This document shows positions 38,782 through 48,231 of a stretch of DNA of 64,000 nucleotides, in pieces (the first letter of the stretch is position 1; every line of letters begins with the position of its first letter). The notes under the pieces were generated by a model. That model made no database searches, was not told the origin of the DNA, and saw only the letters and a program-made list of their open reading frames with translations. This DNA comes from Pseudomonas sp. PDM04. Its GTDB lineage: Bacteria; Pseudomonadota; Gammaproteobacteria; Pseudomonadales; Pseudomonadaceae. The stretch covers positions 682,001 to 746,000 of the forward strand of contig NZ_JACVAI010000001.1 in NCBI RefSeq assembly GCF_014851765.1. Direction: 5' to 3'. The position numbers and the translations under genes are program-made.

Positions 38782-40440
38782 TTAGTGGGAAACCGCCCCA
38801 CTCGCGCCCAGACCGGTCTGCGAGCGAACGAATTGCGGGAAGAACAGCGCCCGCTCGTTGTCGGCTGCAGTCGATTTGTCGGTGATCGAGAAGAACCAGA
38901 TCCCCACGAAGGCAATGATCATCGAGAACAGCGCCGGGTACTCATACGGGAAGATAGCCTTCTCGTGATGCAGGATCTGCACCCAGATGGTCGGGCCGAG
39001 GATCATCAGGCCAACGGCACTGATCAGGCCCAGCCAGCCGCCAATCATCGCACCGCGGGTGGTCAGCTTCTTCCAGTACATGGAAAGCAGCAGAACCGGG
39101 AAGTTGCAACTTGCCGCGATGGAGAACGCCAGGCCCACCATGAACGCGATGTTCTGGCTTTCGAACAGGATACCCAGGCCGATCGCCAGCACCGCCAGGG
39201 TGATGGTGGTGATTTTCGAGACGCGGATTTCATCCTTCTCGTTGGCCTTGCCTTTCTTGATCACGCTGGCATACAGGTCGTGAGACACCGCCGATGCACC
39301 GGCCAGGGTCAGACCGGCAACCACCGCCAGAATGGTCGCGAACGCTACCGCCGAGATGAAGCCCAGGAAGATGCTGCCACCCACGGCGTTAGCCAGGTGC
39401 ACCGCCGCCATGTTGTTGCCGCCCAACAGCGCGCCCGCTGCATCCTTGAACGCAGGGTTGGTGCTGACCAGCAGAATCGCGCCGAAGCCGATGATGAAGG
39501 TCAGGATGTAGAAGTAACCAATGAAGCCGGTTGCGTAGAGCACGCTCTTGCGCGCTTCCTTTGCGTCACTCACGGTGAAGAAGCGCATCAGGATATGCGG
39601 CAGGCCAGCAGTACCGAACATCAGGGCCAGGCCCAGGGAGAACGCGGAGATCGGATCCTTCACCAGGCCGCCCGGGCTCATGATCGCCTCACCTTTGGGG
39701 TGAACCTTGATCGCCTCGGAGAACAGCGTGCTGAAGTCGAAGTTCACGTGTTTCATCACCATCAGCGCCATGAAGGAAGCGCCGGACAGCAACAGCACAG
39801 CCTTGATGATCTGCACCCAGGTGGTTGCCAGCATGCCGCCGAACAGCACGTAGGCACACATCAGGATGCCGACCAGGATCACTGCCACATGGTAATCGAG
39901 ACCGAACAGAAGCTGGATCAGCTTGCCGGCACCGACCATTTGCGCGATCAGGTAGAAGGCCACCACCACCAGCGAACCGCAGGCGGACAGCGAGCGGATC
40001 TGGGTTTGCCCCAGGCGATAGGACGCCACGTCGGCAAAGGTGTATTTGCCCAGGTTACGCAGACGCTCGGCGATCAGGAACAGAATGATCGGCCAGCCCA
40101 CCAGGAAGCCGATCGAGTAGATCAGGCCGTCGTAGCCGGAGGTGAACACCAGCGCGGAAATACCCAGGAAGGACGCCGCGGACATGTAGTCACCGGCAAT
40201 CGCCAGACCGTTCTGGAAACCGGTGATCTTGCCACCCGCCGCGTAGTAGTCGGCGGCCGAGTTGTTTTTCTTGGACGCCCAGTAGGTGATGTACAACGTT
40301 GCGCCAACGAAGGCCACGAACATCAGGATCGCGGCAACGTTCAGCGGTTGTTTCTGTACGGCGCCGGTCAGGGCGTCAGCCGCCCAGGCCCCCGGTGCGA
40401 ATGCTGCGACGCTCAATAGAGCCATTAGACGCCGGATCAT
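38782..40440 (-). CDS. actP: Cation/acetate symporter ActP
   Basis: Sodium:solute symporter family carrier for acetate and similar short acids. The 552-residue protein has a cleavable-looking N-terminal signal ([20 protein letters not shown]) and about 13 membrane helices, including [35 protein letters not shown] and [15 protein letters not shown]. Its ATG overlaps the stop of the DUF485 gene (ATGA), the usual yjcH-actP arrangement. Confidence 0.96.
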   Translation of the reverse strand: MIRRLMALLSVAAFAPGAWAADALTGAVQKQPLNVAAILMFVAFVGATLYITYWASKKNNSAADYYAAGGKITGFQNGLAIAGDYMSAASFLGISALVFTSGYDGLIYSIGFLVGWPIILFLIAERLRNLGKYTFADVASYRLGQTQIRSLSACGSLVVVAFYLIAQMVGAGKLIQLLFGLDYHVAVILVGILMCAYVLFGGMLATTWVQIIKAVLLLSGASFMALMVMKHVNFDFSTLFSEAIKVHPKGEAIMSPGGLVKDPISAFSLGLALMFGTAGLPHILMRFFTVSDAKEARKSVLYATGFIGYFYILTFIIGFGAILLVSTNPAFKDAAGALLGGNNMAAVHLANAVGGSIFLGFISAVAFATILAVVAGLTLAGASAVSHDLYASVIKKGKANEKDEIRVSKITTITLAVLAIGLGILFESQNIAFMVGLAFSIAASCNFPVLLLSMYWKKLTTRGAMIGGWLGLISAVGLMILGPTIWVQILHHEKAIFPYEYPALFSMIIAFVGIWFFSITDKSTAADNERALFFPQFVRSQTGLGASGAVSH

Positions 40441-40748
40441 TGCTGAGCCTCCTTGAGAATCGCATTGTTCAGGTCGTCGAATTCGCCATTGGCGCGTCGA
40501 ACATAGATGCCGGTCAGGACGAAGGCCGAGAGAATCAGCCCGACACCGATCGGTATACCCCAGGTAATGGATGACTCAGGACTGATCCTGGCCCCCAGCA
40601 CGTGCGGTCCATAGGCGATCAAAAGGATGAATCCGGAGTAAAGCCCAAGCATGATCGCCGATAGAATCCAGGCGAACCTTTCTCGCTTGCTAACCAGCTC
40701 CTTGAAGCGCGGGCTGTTTTGAATCGAGAGGTAAATGCTGTCGTTCAT
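40437..40748 (-). CDS. DUF485 family membrane protein (YjcH-like)
   Basis: A 103-residue protein with two hydrophobic helices ([20 protein letters not shown] and [17 protein letters not shown]), and a conserved C-terminal [13 protein letters not shown]. It is always paired with ActP-type symporters and is translationally coupled to actP here. The start at 40748 ([15 protein letters not shown]) is chosen over a longer frame with no coding character. Its exact role is unknown; it is probably an accessory subunit. Confidence 0.92.
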   Translation of the reverse strand: MNDSIYLSIQNSPRFKELVSKRERFAWILSAIMLGLYSGFILLIAYGPHVLGARISPESSITWGIPIGVGLILSAFVLTGIYVRRANGEFDDLNNAILKEAQQ

Positions 40749-40880
40749 TGTTTTTATCCTCGCAGCACAGATTATTGTTGGAACACTACCCACTCTATTC
40801 GGCTGCGAGCCGGGTTCCAGACGACCTTAGTCTTAGAACGCCATGACGTTTTCGCCAATTTCCAGCATGACGAAACAAAT

Positions 40881-40969
40881 GTGGGAGCGAGCCTGCTGGC
40901 GAAGGCATCCTGTCAACCAACATCGCTGTCGACTGGCAGGCCGCTATCGCGAGCAGGCTCGCTCCCACA
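40881..40969. repeat. REPIN
   Basis: gtgggagcgagcctgctggc and the inverted ctatcgcgagcaggctcgct plus cccac flank about 45 bases between the orphan binding-protein gene and the DUF485-actP promoter. Confidence 0.92.
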
Positions 40970-40987
40970 GTGAAACGCTTGTTGTGT

Positions 40988-41839
40988 TTATTTGATCCAG
41001 TCAGCCACGCGATCCGGGTGCTTGGCTACCCAGTCCTTCGCGGCGGCGTCAGGCTTGGCGCCTTCCTGGATGGCCAGCATGACTTCACCGATTTCATCCT
41101 TCGAAGCCCACTGGAAGTTCTTCAGGAACTTGGCCACTTCCGGTGCCTTGGCATCCAGTTCCTTGCTGCCGATGCTGTTCACGGTTTCAGCCGCGCCGTA
41201 CACGCCTTTCGGGTCTTCCAGGAAACGCAGTTTCCACTTGGCGAACATCCAGTGTGGCACCCAACCGGTCACGGCGATGGATTCGTTCTTCTTCTCGGCA
41301 CGGGTCAGCTCGGCAATCATGCCGGCGCCGGAACTGGCCTTGAGTTGATAACCGGTCAGGTCGTAATCCTTGATCGCCTGCTCGGTCTTGAGCATCACGC
41401 CTGAGCCGGCGTCGATGCCGACGATGCGCTTCTTGAAGCTGTCATCGGTCTTCAGGTCTTCAAGCGACTTGGCTTTGACGTACTCCGGCACGATCAGGCC
41501 GATTTTGGCGTCCTTGAAGTTCGGGCCGTAGTCAACGACCTGATCCTTGTTCTTCGCCCAGTAATCGCCATGGGTCACTGGCAGCCACGCCGACAACATG
41601 GCGTCCAGCTTGCCGGTCGCCACGCCCTGCCACATGATCCCGGTGGCCACGGCCTGGAGCTTCACGTCATAGCCGAGCTTCTGCTTGATCACTTCGGCCG
41701 CCACATGAGTGGTCGCGACGCTGTCGGACCAGCCGTCAACGTAACCGATGCTCAGGGTCTTGGTTTCTGCGCTGGCGAATGTCGAGCCCATCGCAAGTAC
41801 CAGAGCGGCACCTGCGCCTAAAAGTCGTCGCATCTTCAT
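40988..41839 (-). CDS. Glycine betaine/choline-type ABC transporter substrate-binding protein (orphan)
   Basis: A 283-residue periplasmic protein of the OpuAC/ProX family. The signal peptide (KMRRLLGAGAALVLAMGSTFASAE) is followed by TLSIGYVDGWSDSVATTHVAA. Trp-rich motifs (DGWSDS, MWQGVA, SAWLPVTHGDYW, GWVPHWMFAKW) are consistent with an aromatic box for quaternary amines. The start at 41839 has a ggggaag ribosome site. No permease or ATPase gene is nearby, so it may feed a shared transporter, as the orphan CaiX and BetX proteins do in pseudomonads. The ligand is not assignable. Confidence 0.9.
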   Translation of the reverse strand: MKMRRLLGAGAALVLAMGSTFASAETKTLSIGYVDGWSDSVATTHVAAEVIKQKLGYDVKLQAVATGIMWQGVATGKLDAMLSAWLPVTHGDYWAKNKDQVVDYGPNFKDAKIGLIVPEYVKAKSLEDLKTDDSFKKRIVGIDAGSGVMLKTEQAIKDYDLTGYQLKASSGAGMIAELTRAEKKNESIAVTGWVPHWMFAKWKLRFLEDPKGVYGAAETVNSIGSKELDAKAPEVAKFLKNFQWASKDEIGEVMLAIQEGAKPDAAAKDWVAKHPDRVADWIK

Positions 41840-42167
41840 CGTTACTTCCCCGAAATGCTGCGCTCGACGGGTGCCGAGCCGCGTCAACGTATTGTTATGG
41901 TGCACAGCGCCCCCATCACGCCTCACCGCAAACTCGCTCGATCATCAGCGGAGTACTGACGCCTCGATAATCAACCTGACGCCGACCTGAACCTGTGCTG
42001 CCAACGACCTCAAGGCATCGAGAAACGACATCAGAACGCCATTAACTCAGCGCCATATAAATGAACCGGGCAATCCGCCCGAACTTTGCATGTCAAAATC
42101 ATGCAGGCCATCAATCCCGGGACAAATGCAGGTAACATGCGCCGCTTTGCTCCCACACGGCCTGACC
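41840..42167. other. Non-coding gap upstream of the binding protein and GH17 genes
   Basis: 328 bases between divergent genes. I see no REP, strong hairpin or convincing promoter pair. It presumably holds both promoters. Confidence 0.4.
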
Positions 42168-43721
42168 ATGTCCGCGACCTCACGCTTTCCTTTTGCTGCC
42201 TATGTATTCGCCTGTCTGCTGGGCCTGTTTGCCCTGGGCGGCTTTTGGTATGGCCTTGGCCAACCGGTGATCCTGCCGGATGTGGCCAGCGCGACGCACA
42301 AGTTGCAATGTGCCTCCTACACACCGTTCGACAAGGACCAGTCGCCCTTCGACCAGCCCTTCAAGTTGCGTCCCGAGCGCATGGACGCCGATCTGGCCCT
42401 GCTGGCCACCCGCTTCGAATGCATCCGCACCTACTCCATGACCGGCCTCGAGGCCTTGCCGGATCTGGCGCGCAAACATGGGCTCAAGTTGATGATCGGT
42501 GCCTGGGTCAACAGCAACCCGGTGGACACCGCCAAGGAAGTCGACCTGCTGATCGCCTCGGCCAATGCCAACCCGGACGTCGTGACCGCCGTGATCGTCG
42601 GCAACGAAACCCTGCTGCGCAAGGAAGTCACCGGCGCGCAGCTGGCCAGGCTGATCAACAAGGTCAAAAGCCAGGTCAAGCAGCCGGTCACCTACGCCGA
42701 CGTCTGGGAGTTCTGGCTCAAACACCCGGAAATCGCCCCTGCGGTGGATTTCCTGACCATCCACCTGCTGCCGTACTGGGAAGACGATCCCTCCAACATC
42801 GACGCCGCCTTGCAACATGTTGCCGAAGTGCGTCAGGTGTTCGGCGACAAGTTCGCGCCCAAGGACGTGATGATCGGTGAAACCGGCTGGCCCAGCGAAG
42901 GCCGTCAGCGCGAAACGGCGCTGCCGAGTCGAGTCAACGAAGCCAAGTTCATTCGCGGCTTTGTGGCCATGGCCGAACAGCAAGGCTGGCACTACAACCT
43001 GATCGAGGCCTTCGACCAGCCGTGGAAACGCGCCAGTGAAGGGGCGGTCGGCGGGTACTGGGGCCTGTTCGATGCCGACCGCCAGGACAAAGGCGTGCTG
43101 GCCGGTCCGGTGTCGAACGTGCCGTACTGGTCACAGTGGCTGGGGGTGGGCGGGCTGATCTTCCTCGGGACGCTGATCCTGGGCGGTCGCGTGCGAAATA
43201 CCCGTGCAGCTCTGGTACTGCCGCTGCTGGGGGCGCTGGCGGCCTGCTCGCTGGGCGCCTGGGGCGACCTGGCCCGGGTGACCACCCGCTTTACCAGTGA
43301 GTGGCTGTGGGTGGCCTTGCTGACGGCGCTGAACCTGCTGGTACTGGCGCACGCGGCGTTGACATTGAGTGCACGCACCGGCTGGCGGGAACGGGCGTTC
43401 AATGCCTTCGAACGCCGATCAGGCGGATTGTTGGCGCTGATCGGGTTTGCAGCGGCGGTGTCGATGCTGGAACTGGTGTTCGACCCGCGCTATCGCAGCT
43501 TTCCCAGCGTGGCGTTCATCGTGCCGGCGCTGGTCTACCTGTGCCGGCCGGTGAGCGTGCCGCGTCGGGAGATTGCGCTGCTGACCTTCATCATCGGTGC
43601 CGGCATCGCGCCGCAGCTGTTTCGTGAAGGGCTGGAAAACCAGCAAGCCTGGGGCTGGGCGCTGGTGAGTGGGTTGATGGTGGCGGCGTTGTGGCGCAGC
43701 TTGCGGGTGCGCAAGGCTTAA
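42168..43721 (+). CDS. GH17-type membrane protein, probable beta-glucan synthase/transglycosylase
   Basis: A 517-residue protein. One N-terminal membrane helix (residues about 7-27) precedes a periplasmic glycoside hydrolase 17 domain. The acid/base Glu is in VIVGNETLLRKE (about residue 146) and the nucleophile in MIGETGWPSEGR (about residue 240). After about residue 320 there are roughly 7-8 membrane helices ending VAALWRSLRVRKA. Such proteins are annotated as beta-(1,6)-glucan synthases and may remodel periplasmic or exported glucans. The start at 42168 (MSATSRFPFAAYVF) is chosen because it opens the first helix. Its end overlaps the convergent gene by 4 bases. Confidence 0.87.
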   Translation: MSATSRFPFAAYVFACLLGLFALGGFWYGLGQPVILPDVASATHKLQCASYTPFDKDQSPFDQPFKLRPERMDADLALLATRFECIRTYSMTGLEALPDLARKHGLKLMIGAWVNSNPVDTAKEVDLLIASANANPDVVTAVIVGNETLLRKEVTGAQLARLINKVKSQVKQPVTYADVWEFWLKHPEIAPAVDFLTIHLLPYWEDDPSNIDAALQHVAEVRQVFGDKFAPKDVMIGETGWPSEGRQRETALPSRVNEAKFIRGFVAMAEQQGWHYNLIEAFDQPWKRASEGAVGGYWGLFDADRQDKGVLAGPVSNVPYWSQWLGVGGLIFLGTLILGGRVRNTRAALVLPLLGALAACSLGAWGDLARVTTRFTSEWLWVALLTALNLLVLAHAALTLSARTGWRERAFNAFERRSGGLLALIGFAAAVSMLELVFDPRYRSFPSVAFIVPALVYLCRPVSVPRREIALLTFIIGAGIAPQLFREGLENQQAWGWALVSGLMVAALWRSLRVRKA

Positions 43722-44086
43722 GCGCCGCGAGACGCCCGCACCAGCCGCAACCCGGCGATCACCACCGCAAACACCGCCAGTGTGGTGTTGTACAACGCCA
43801 GTGCCGGCAACCCGAGCACCAGCGCCAGCACCGCCAGCCACCACCCTGCCCGCCCTGGCAACACGAAACCGGTCAGGGCGCAGGCCAGGGCGCCCCAGCC
43901 CAAGACCTTGAAGTGAATCATCAAGCCCAGGTTCGAACGGACCTGGCATTCCCAGCGACTCGCCTCATCGACGCAGACGCCGACCCACTGCGCATCCTCC
44001 ATGAAGCCGTAACGCGCGCCATAACTGGCGGCCAGCCACAACGGCAGCAAAACGAGCAGAAGAATCACGGGCAGGCGGCGGGACAT
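43718..44086 (-). CDS. Small membrane protein, 122 aa
   Basis: I do not recognise a family. The protein has an N-terminal hydrophobic helix (RLPVILLLVLLPLWLAASYG), a short loop with two cysteines (VGVCVDEASRWECQVRSNLG), and two or three more helices ending LRLVRASRGA. The two Cys residues would lie outside the membrane and could form a disulfide. GGAG precedes the ATG at 44086. It is convergent with the GH17 gene and overlaps its stop by 4 bases, a pairing that may have functional meaning. Confidence 0.8.
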   Translation of the reverse strand: MSRRLPVILLLVLLPLWLAASYGARYGFMEDAQWVGVCVDEASRWECQVRSNLGLMIHFKVLGWGALACALTGFVLPGRAGWWLAVLALVLGLPALALYNTTLAVFAVVIAGLRLVRASRGA

Positions 44087-44310
44087 GAAGCACTCCAATC
44101 ATCGAAAACGGCCGTCAGCTTAATCGCCCAACAGCGTTAAGCAAACGCTAACAACAGTTAACTGGTCATCCAATCACTGCAAAGTGTATCGTCCAGCTAC
44201 TATTACTCCGAAATCAGGCCTGTTTGGTGCCGATGCATGGCACTTTGGCGCATTTGCCGTGGTCATAGCCTGCGAACTTCATTCGGCACCTTTCCTTAAG
44301 GGATTCAGTC

Positions 44311-45609
44311 ATGCTCCGTTCCTTGCGCTTCGCCGCCTTGTTTAGCGGCCTTATATTGAGTGCGTCCGCACTGGCGGCTGATATCGACGCCGCCAGTTAT
44401 GGCTACCCTTTGACCAACCCGTTTGAAGCCACCATCGCCACGACACCGCCCGACCTGCGTCCGGAGCTGCCGCTGGATGACGACATCAATCAATCGGACC
44501 ACACCCTCGCGCTACGCCCGGAGCGCGAGTTCCAGTTGCCTGACAACTTCTGGCCGGTGAAAAAACTCACCTACCGCATCGCCACCCAGGACAAGCCCGC
44601 ACCGTTGATCTTCCTGATCGCCGGCACCGGCGCACGCTACGACAGCACTCTGAACGAGTACCTGAAAAAGCTTTACTACAAGGCTGGCTACCACGTGGTG
44701 CAACTGTCGTCGCCGACCAGTTTCGACTTCATCAGCGCCGCGTCGCGCTTTGCCACCCCCGGCATCAGCAAGGACGACGCCGAGGACATGTACCGCGTGA
44801 TGCAGGCGGTGCGGGCGCAAAACCCGAAACTGCCGGTCACCGATTACTACCTGTCGGGCTACAGCCTGGGCGCACTGGATGCCGCGTTCGTCGCCCACCT
44901 GGACGAAACCCGCCGCAGCTTCAACTTCAAGAAAGTGCTGCTGCTCAACCCGCCGGTCAATCTCTACACCTCGATCACCAACCTCGACAAGCTGGTCCAG
45001 ACCGAGGTCAAGGGCATCAACAACACCACCACCTTCTATGAGCTGGTGCTGAACAAACTGACCCGCTACTTCCAGCAGAAAGGCTACATCGACCTCAACG
45101 ACGCGTTGCTCTACGACTTCCAGCAGTCCAAGCAACACCTGACCAACGAACAGATGGCGATGTTGATCGGCACCTCGTTCCGCTTTTCGGCGGCCGACAT
45201 TGCCTTCACCTCGGACCTGATCAACCGCCGTGGCCTGATCACGCCGCCCAAGACGCCGATCACCGAAGGCACCAGCCTCACGCCTTACCTCAAGCGCGCG
45301 CTGCAATGTGACTTCGACTGCTATATCACCGAACAGGTGATCCCGATGTGGCGCGCCCGCACCGATGGCGGCAGCCTGCTGCAATTGATCGACCAGGTGA
45401 GCATGTATGCGCTGGAGGATTACCTGCGCAAGAGCCCGAAAATCGCCGTCATGCACAATGCCGACGACGTGATCCTCGGCCCCGGCGACCTCGGTTTCCT
45501 GCGCCGCACCTTTGGCGATCGCCTGACCGTCTACCCACTGGGCGGCCACTGCGGCAACCTTAACTACCGCGTCAACAGCGACGCCATGCTGGAGTTCTTC
45601 CGTGGCTAA
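44311..45609 (+). CDS. Exported alpha/beta-hydrolase-fold protein
   Basis: A 432-residue protein with a signal peptide (MLRSLRFAALFSGLILSASALAAD). A likely catalytic triad is visible: nucleophile Ser in YLSGYSLGALDAA (about residue 190), Asp in MHNADDVILGPGD, and His in YPLGGHCGNLNYR near the C-terminus. An oxyanion-type loop is at LIFLIAGTGARYD. The stop overlaps the start of the MlaA homologue by 8 bases, so the two are translationally coupled. This suggests a lipid or acyl-ester substrate at the outer membrane, which is inference. Confidence 0.85.
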   Translation: MLRSLRFAALFSGLILSASALAADIDAASYGYPLTNPFEATIATTPPDLRPELPLDDDINQSDHTLALRPEREFQLPDNFWPVKKLTYRIATQDKPAPLIFLIAGTGARYDSTLNEYLKKLYYKAGYHVVQLSSPTSFDFISAASRFATPGISKDDAEDMYRVMQAVRAQNPKLPVTDYYLSGYSLGALDAAFVAHLDETRRSFNFKKVLLLNPPVNLYTSITNLDKLVQTEVKGINNTTTFYELVLNKLTRYFQQKGYIDLNDALLYDFQQSKQHLTNEQMAMLIGTSFRFSAADIAFTSDLINRRGLITPPKTPITEGTSLTPYLKRALQCDFDCYITEQVIPMWRARTDGGSLLQLIDQVSMYALEDYLRKSPKIAVMHNADDVILGPGDLGFLRRTFGDRLTVYPLGGHCGNLNYRVNSDAMLEFFRG

Positions 45610-46390
45610 ATACCTCCTGCTTATCGCCGCGCTGCTCTGTGCAACCACCGCCAATGCCGACAACAGCAAGGCCAACGCACCCGTGGTCATCGACAGTGAT
45701 GGCTTCAAGGAACCGTTGAGCAAGCTCAAGTTCAACCCGGGACTGGATCAACGCGAGTTCGAGCGTTCGACGCTGAGCGCGCTGAACGTCTATGACCCGC
45801 TGGAAGAATGGAACCGTCGCGTCTACCACTTCAACTACCGCTTCGACCAATGGATCTTCCTGCCGGTGGTCGACGGCTATCGTTACGTCACCCCGAGTTT
45901 CCTGCGCACGGGGGTCAGCAACTTCTTCAACAACCTGGGCGACGTGCCCAACCTGCTCAACAGCCTGTTGCAGTTCAAGGGTCAACGCTCGATGGAAATC
46001 ACCGGGCGCCTGCTGCTCAACACCACCATTGGCATCGCCGGCCTGTGGGACCCGGCCACCGCCATGGGCCTGCCGCGCCAGAGCGAAGACTTTGGCCAGA
46101 CCCTGGGCTTCTACGGCGTCCCCGCCGGCGCGTACTTCGTCCTGCCGATTCTCGGACCGTCGAACCTGCGGGATACCGGTGGCCTGGTGGTGGACTTCAG
46201 CGCCGAGAATGCGATCAACTTCCTCAATGTGGCCGAAGTCAGCTCCAACCACCCGGAAGTGTGGCTTCTGCGCGCCGTCGACAAGCGCTATCAGACCAGC
46301 TTCCGCTACGGTCAGCTGAACTCGCCGTTCGAGTACGAGAAGGTGCGGTACGTGTACACCGAATCGCGCAAGTTGCAGATTGCCGAGTAA
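45602..46390 (+). CDS. mlaA: MlaA/VacJ family protein without a lipobox
   Basis: Homologue of the outer-membrane lipoprotein that removes surface phospholipids in the Mla pathway. The 262-residue product has the family core DPLEEWNRRVYHFNYRFDQW, VTPSFLRTGVSNFFNNLGDVPN, and SEDFGQTLGFYGVPAGAYFVLPILGPS. It starts with GTG inside the upstream hydrolase gene. The signal sequence has a Cys (AALLCATTANAD), but Leu at -1 does not fit a lipobox; cleavage by signal peptidase I after TANA looks likelier. The usual mla transport genes are not adjacent. The gene symbol is by homology only. Confidence 0.9.
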   Translation: MAKYLLLIAALLCATTANADNSKANAPVVIDSDGFKEPLSKLKFNPGLDQREFERSTLSALNVYDPLEEWNRRVYHFNYRFDQWIFLPVVDGYRYVTPSFLRTGVSNFFNNLGDVPNLLNSLLQFKGQRSMEITGRLLLNTTIGIAGLWDPATAMGLPRQSEDFGQTLGFYGVPAGAYFVLPILGPSNLRDTGGLVVDFSAENAINFLNVAEVSSNHPEVWLLRAVDKRYQTSFRYGQLNSPFEYEKVRYVYTESRKLQIAE

Positions 46391-46407
46391 CGATCACCCC
46401 GATGTAC

Positions 46408-46435
46408 GGTGGGAGCGAGCAGGCTCGCTCCCACC
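46408..46435. repeat. REP-derived perfect hairpin
   Basis: GGTGGGAGCGAGC and GCTCGCTCCCACC are separated by AG: 13-bp arms starting 17 bases after the mlaA stop. It may act as the 3' end of that transcript. Confidence 0.9.
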
Positions 46436-46461
46436 TGTCTGCAGGGGTCGGCTTCAGCCTT

Positions 46462-47376
46462 TCAGCCTTTCAGCGCTTTCCAGGTTTTACTGACCGCCAT
46501 CACTCCCGCCAGCACCACCGCCCCCGCCACAATCCCCGCCAGCCCATTGAGCAGCATCGACACGACAAACCCGGCTGCACCCGCTCCGGCACTGACACCC
46601 TCGATCCAGTGATGCACCAGCGGCACACCGTGAGTCAGAATGCCGCCGCCCACCAGGAACATCGCCGCCGTGCCAATCACCGACAGGCTTTTCATCATGT
46701 ACGGTGCCGCACGCAGAATGCCTGCACCGATGCGCCTGGCGATCTGCCCCGGCTTTTGCGTCAACCACAAGCCCAGGTCATCGAGTTTGACGATACCGGC
46801 GACCAGACCGTAAACACCAATGGTCATGACTATGGCGATGCCGGACAGCACCAGCACCTGCTGGGTCAGCGCGGCGCCGGCCACGGTGCCGAGGGTGATG
46901 GCGATGATTTCCGCCGAGAGGATGAAGTCGGTACGGATCGCCCCCTTGATCTTGTCTTTTTCGAAGGCCACCAGGTCCACCGCCGGATCGGCCACGGCCT
47001 CGACCCGTTCAGCATGCTCCGCCTGATCTTCGGCCTTGCTGTGGAGGAACTTGTGCGCCAGTTTTTCGAAGCCTTCGAAGCACAGGTAAGCGCCGCCGAC
47101 CATCAACAGCGGCGTGACCAGCCACGGAATGAACGCGCTGATGGCCAATGCCGATGGCACCAGGATCAGCTTGTTGACGAACGAGCCCTTGGCCACCGCC
47201 CACACCACGGGAATTTCCCGCTCGGCACGCACGCCACTGACCTGCTGGGCATTGAGGGCCAGATCATCGCCCAGCACGCCAGCGGTTTTCTTTGCGGCCA
47301 TCTTGGTCATCAACGCGACGTCGTCCAGTACGGCGGCAATGTCGTCGATCAGCAACAGCAAGCTGCTTCCTGCCAT
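46462..47376 (-). CDS. DUF808 family membrane protein (YedI-like)
   Basis: A 304-residue protein. The N-terminus [21 protein letters not shown] and the [24 protein letters not shown] block match the YedI/DUF808 family. About seven hydrophobic segments follow, with a charged loop ([20 protein letters not shown]). The start at 47376 is preferred to 47394 because it matches the family beginning. Its role is not known. Confidence 0.92.
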   Translation of the reverse strand: MAGSSLLLLIDDIAAVLDDVALMTKMAAKKTAGVLGDDLALNAQQVSGVRAEREIPVVWAVAKGSFVNKLILVPSALAISAFIPWLVTPLLMVGGAYLCFEGFEKLAHKFLHSKAEDQAEHAERVEAVADPAVDLVAFEKDKIKGAIRTDFILSAEIIAITLGTVAGAALTQQVLVLSGIAIVMTIGVYGLVAGIVKLDDLGLWLTQKPGQIARRIGAGILRAAPYMMKSLSVIGTAAMFLVGGGILTHGVPLVHHWIEGVSAGAGAAGFVVSMLLNGLAGIVAGAVVLAGVMAVSKTWKALKG

Positions 47377-47511
47377 GAATCGCGCTTCCTTCATTCAATG
47401 AATGCCTTGCAGCATAGCGCGGCCGCGCGCCGCATGGTGCATTCTTGAGCGCCGCCAAAGGCCGGTGCTACCATGCGCAACCGCCAGAACAGGCAAGGAA
47501 CCCCCTGGTTT

Positions 47512-48117
47512 ATGAGCACGATCCGCGAGCGCAACAAACAACTGATACTGCGTGCCGCCAGTGAGGAGTTTGCCGACAAGGGCTTCGCTGCGACCAAAAC
47601 CAGCGACATTGCCGCCAAGGCGGGATTGCCCAAACCCAACGTCTACTACTACTTCAAGACCAAGGAAAACCTTTACCGCGAGGTTCTGGAAAGCATCATC
47701 GAGCCGATCCTGCAGGCGTCGACGCCCTTCAATCCGGAAGGCAAACCCAGTGACGTGCTGAGCGGCTACATCCGTTCGAAAATCCGCATCTCCCGCGACC
47801 TGCCCTTCGCCTCGAAAGTGTTCGCCAGCGAAATCATGCACGGTGCCCCGCACCTGAGCACCGACCTGGTGGAACAGCTCAACAGCCAGGCCAGGCACAA
47901 CATCGCCTGCATCCAGACCTGGATCGACCGCGGCCAGATCGCCCCCCTCGACCCGCATCACCTGATGTTCAGCATCTGGGCCGCGACCCAGACCTACGCC
48001 GACTTCGACTGGCAGATCACGGCGGTCACCGGCAAGGAAAAGCTCGACGAAGCGGACTATGAAGCTGCGGCACAAACGATTATCCGGCTGGTGCTCAAGG
48101 GGTGTGAGCTGGACTGA
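47512..48117 (+). CDS. TetR family transcriptional regulator
   Basis: A 201-residue regulator. The N-terminal helix-turn-helix covers residues about 10-55 (ILRAASEEFADKGFAATKTSDIAAKAGLPKPNVYYYF). The rest is a TetR C-terminal dimer/ligand domain of the RutR-like type (LPFASKVFASEIMHGAPHL). It ends next to the convergent glcG-like gene of the glyoxylate cluster, so it may sense a pathway metabolite. However, the palindromes at the gcl promoter look more like FadR/GntR sites than TetR sites. The start at 47512 gives the family N-terminus. Confidence 0.9.
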   Translation: MSTIRERNKQLILRAASEEFADKGFAATKTSDIAAKAGLPKPNVYYYFKTKENLYREVLESIIEPILQASTPFNPEGKPSDVLSGYIRSKIRISRDLPFASKVFASEIMHGAPHLSTDLVEQLNSQARHNIACIQTWIDRGQIAPLDPHHLMFSIWAATQTYADFDWQITAVTGKEKLDEADYEAAAQTIIRLVLKGCELD

Positions 48118-48130
48118 GGAATCACCACGC

Positions 48131-48216
48131 GGCGAGCGCCAGCAAGCCCGCCGCCACAGGGTCTCGTGAGCACAGAAGATCCAGCGTGCGAGCGGGCTTG
48201 CTCGCGAAAGCGCTCG
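48131..48216. repeat. REPIN
   Basis: A diverged REP (ggcgagcgccagcaagcccg) and an inverted one (gtgcgagcgggcttgctcgc) lie between the convergent TetR and glcG-like genes. Confidence 0.8.
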
Positions 48217-48231
48217 TTCAAGCAACCAAAC

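Noticed and set aside
38755..40419. A 554-codon plus-strand open frame opposite actP
   Set aside because: Gln/His/Arg-rich composition typical of an antisense reading of a hydrophobic membrane protein.
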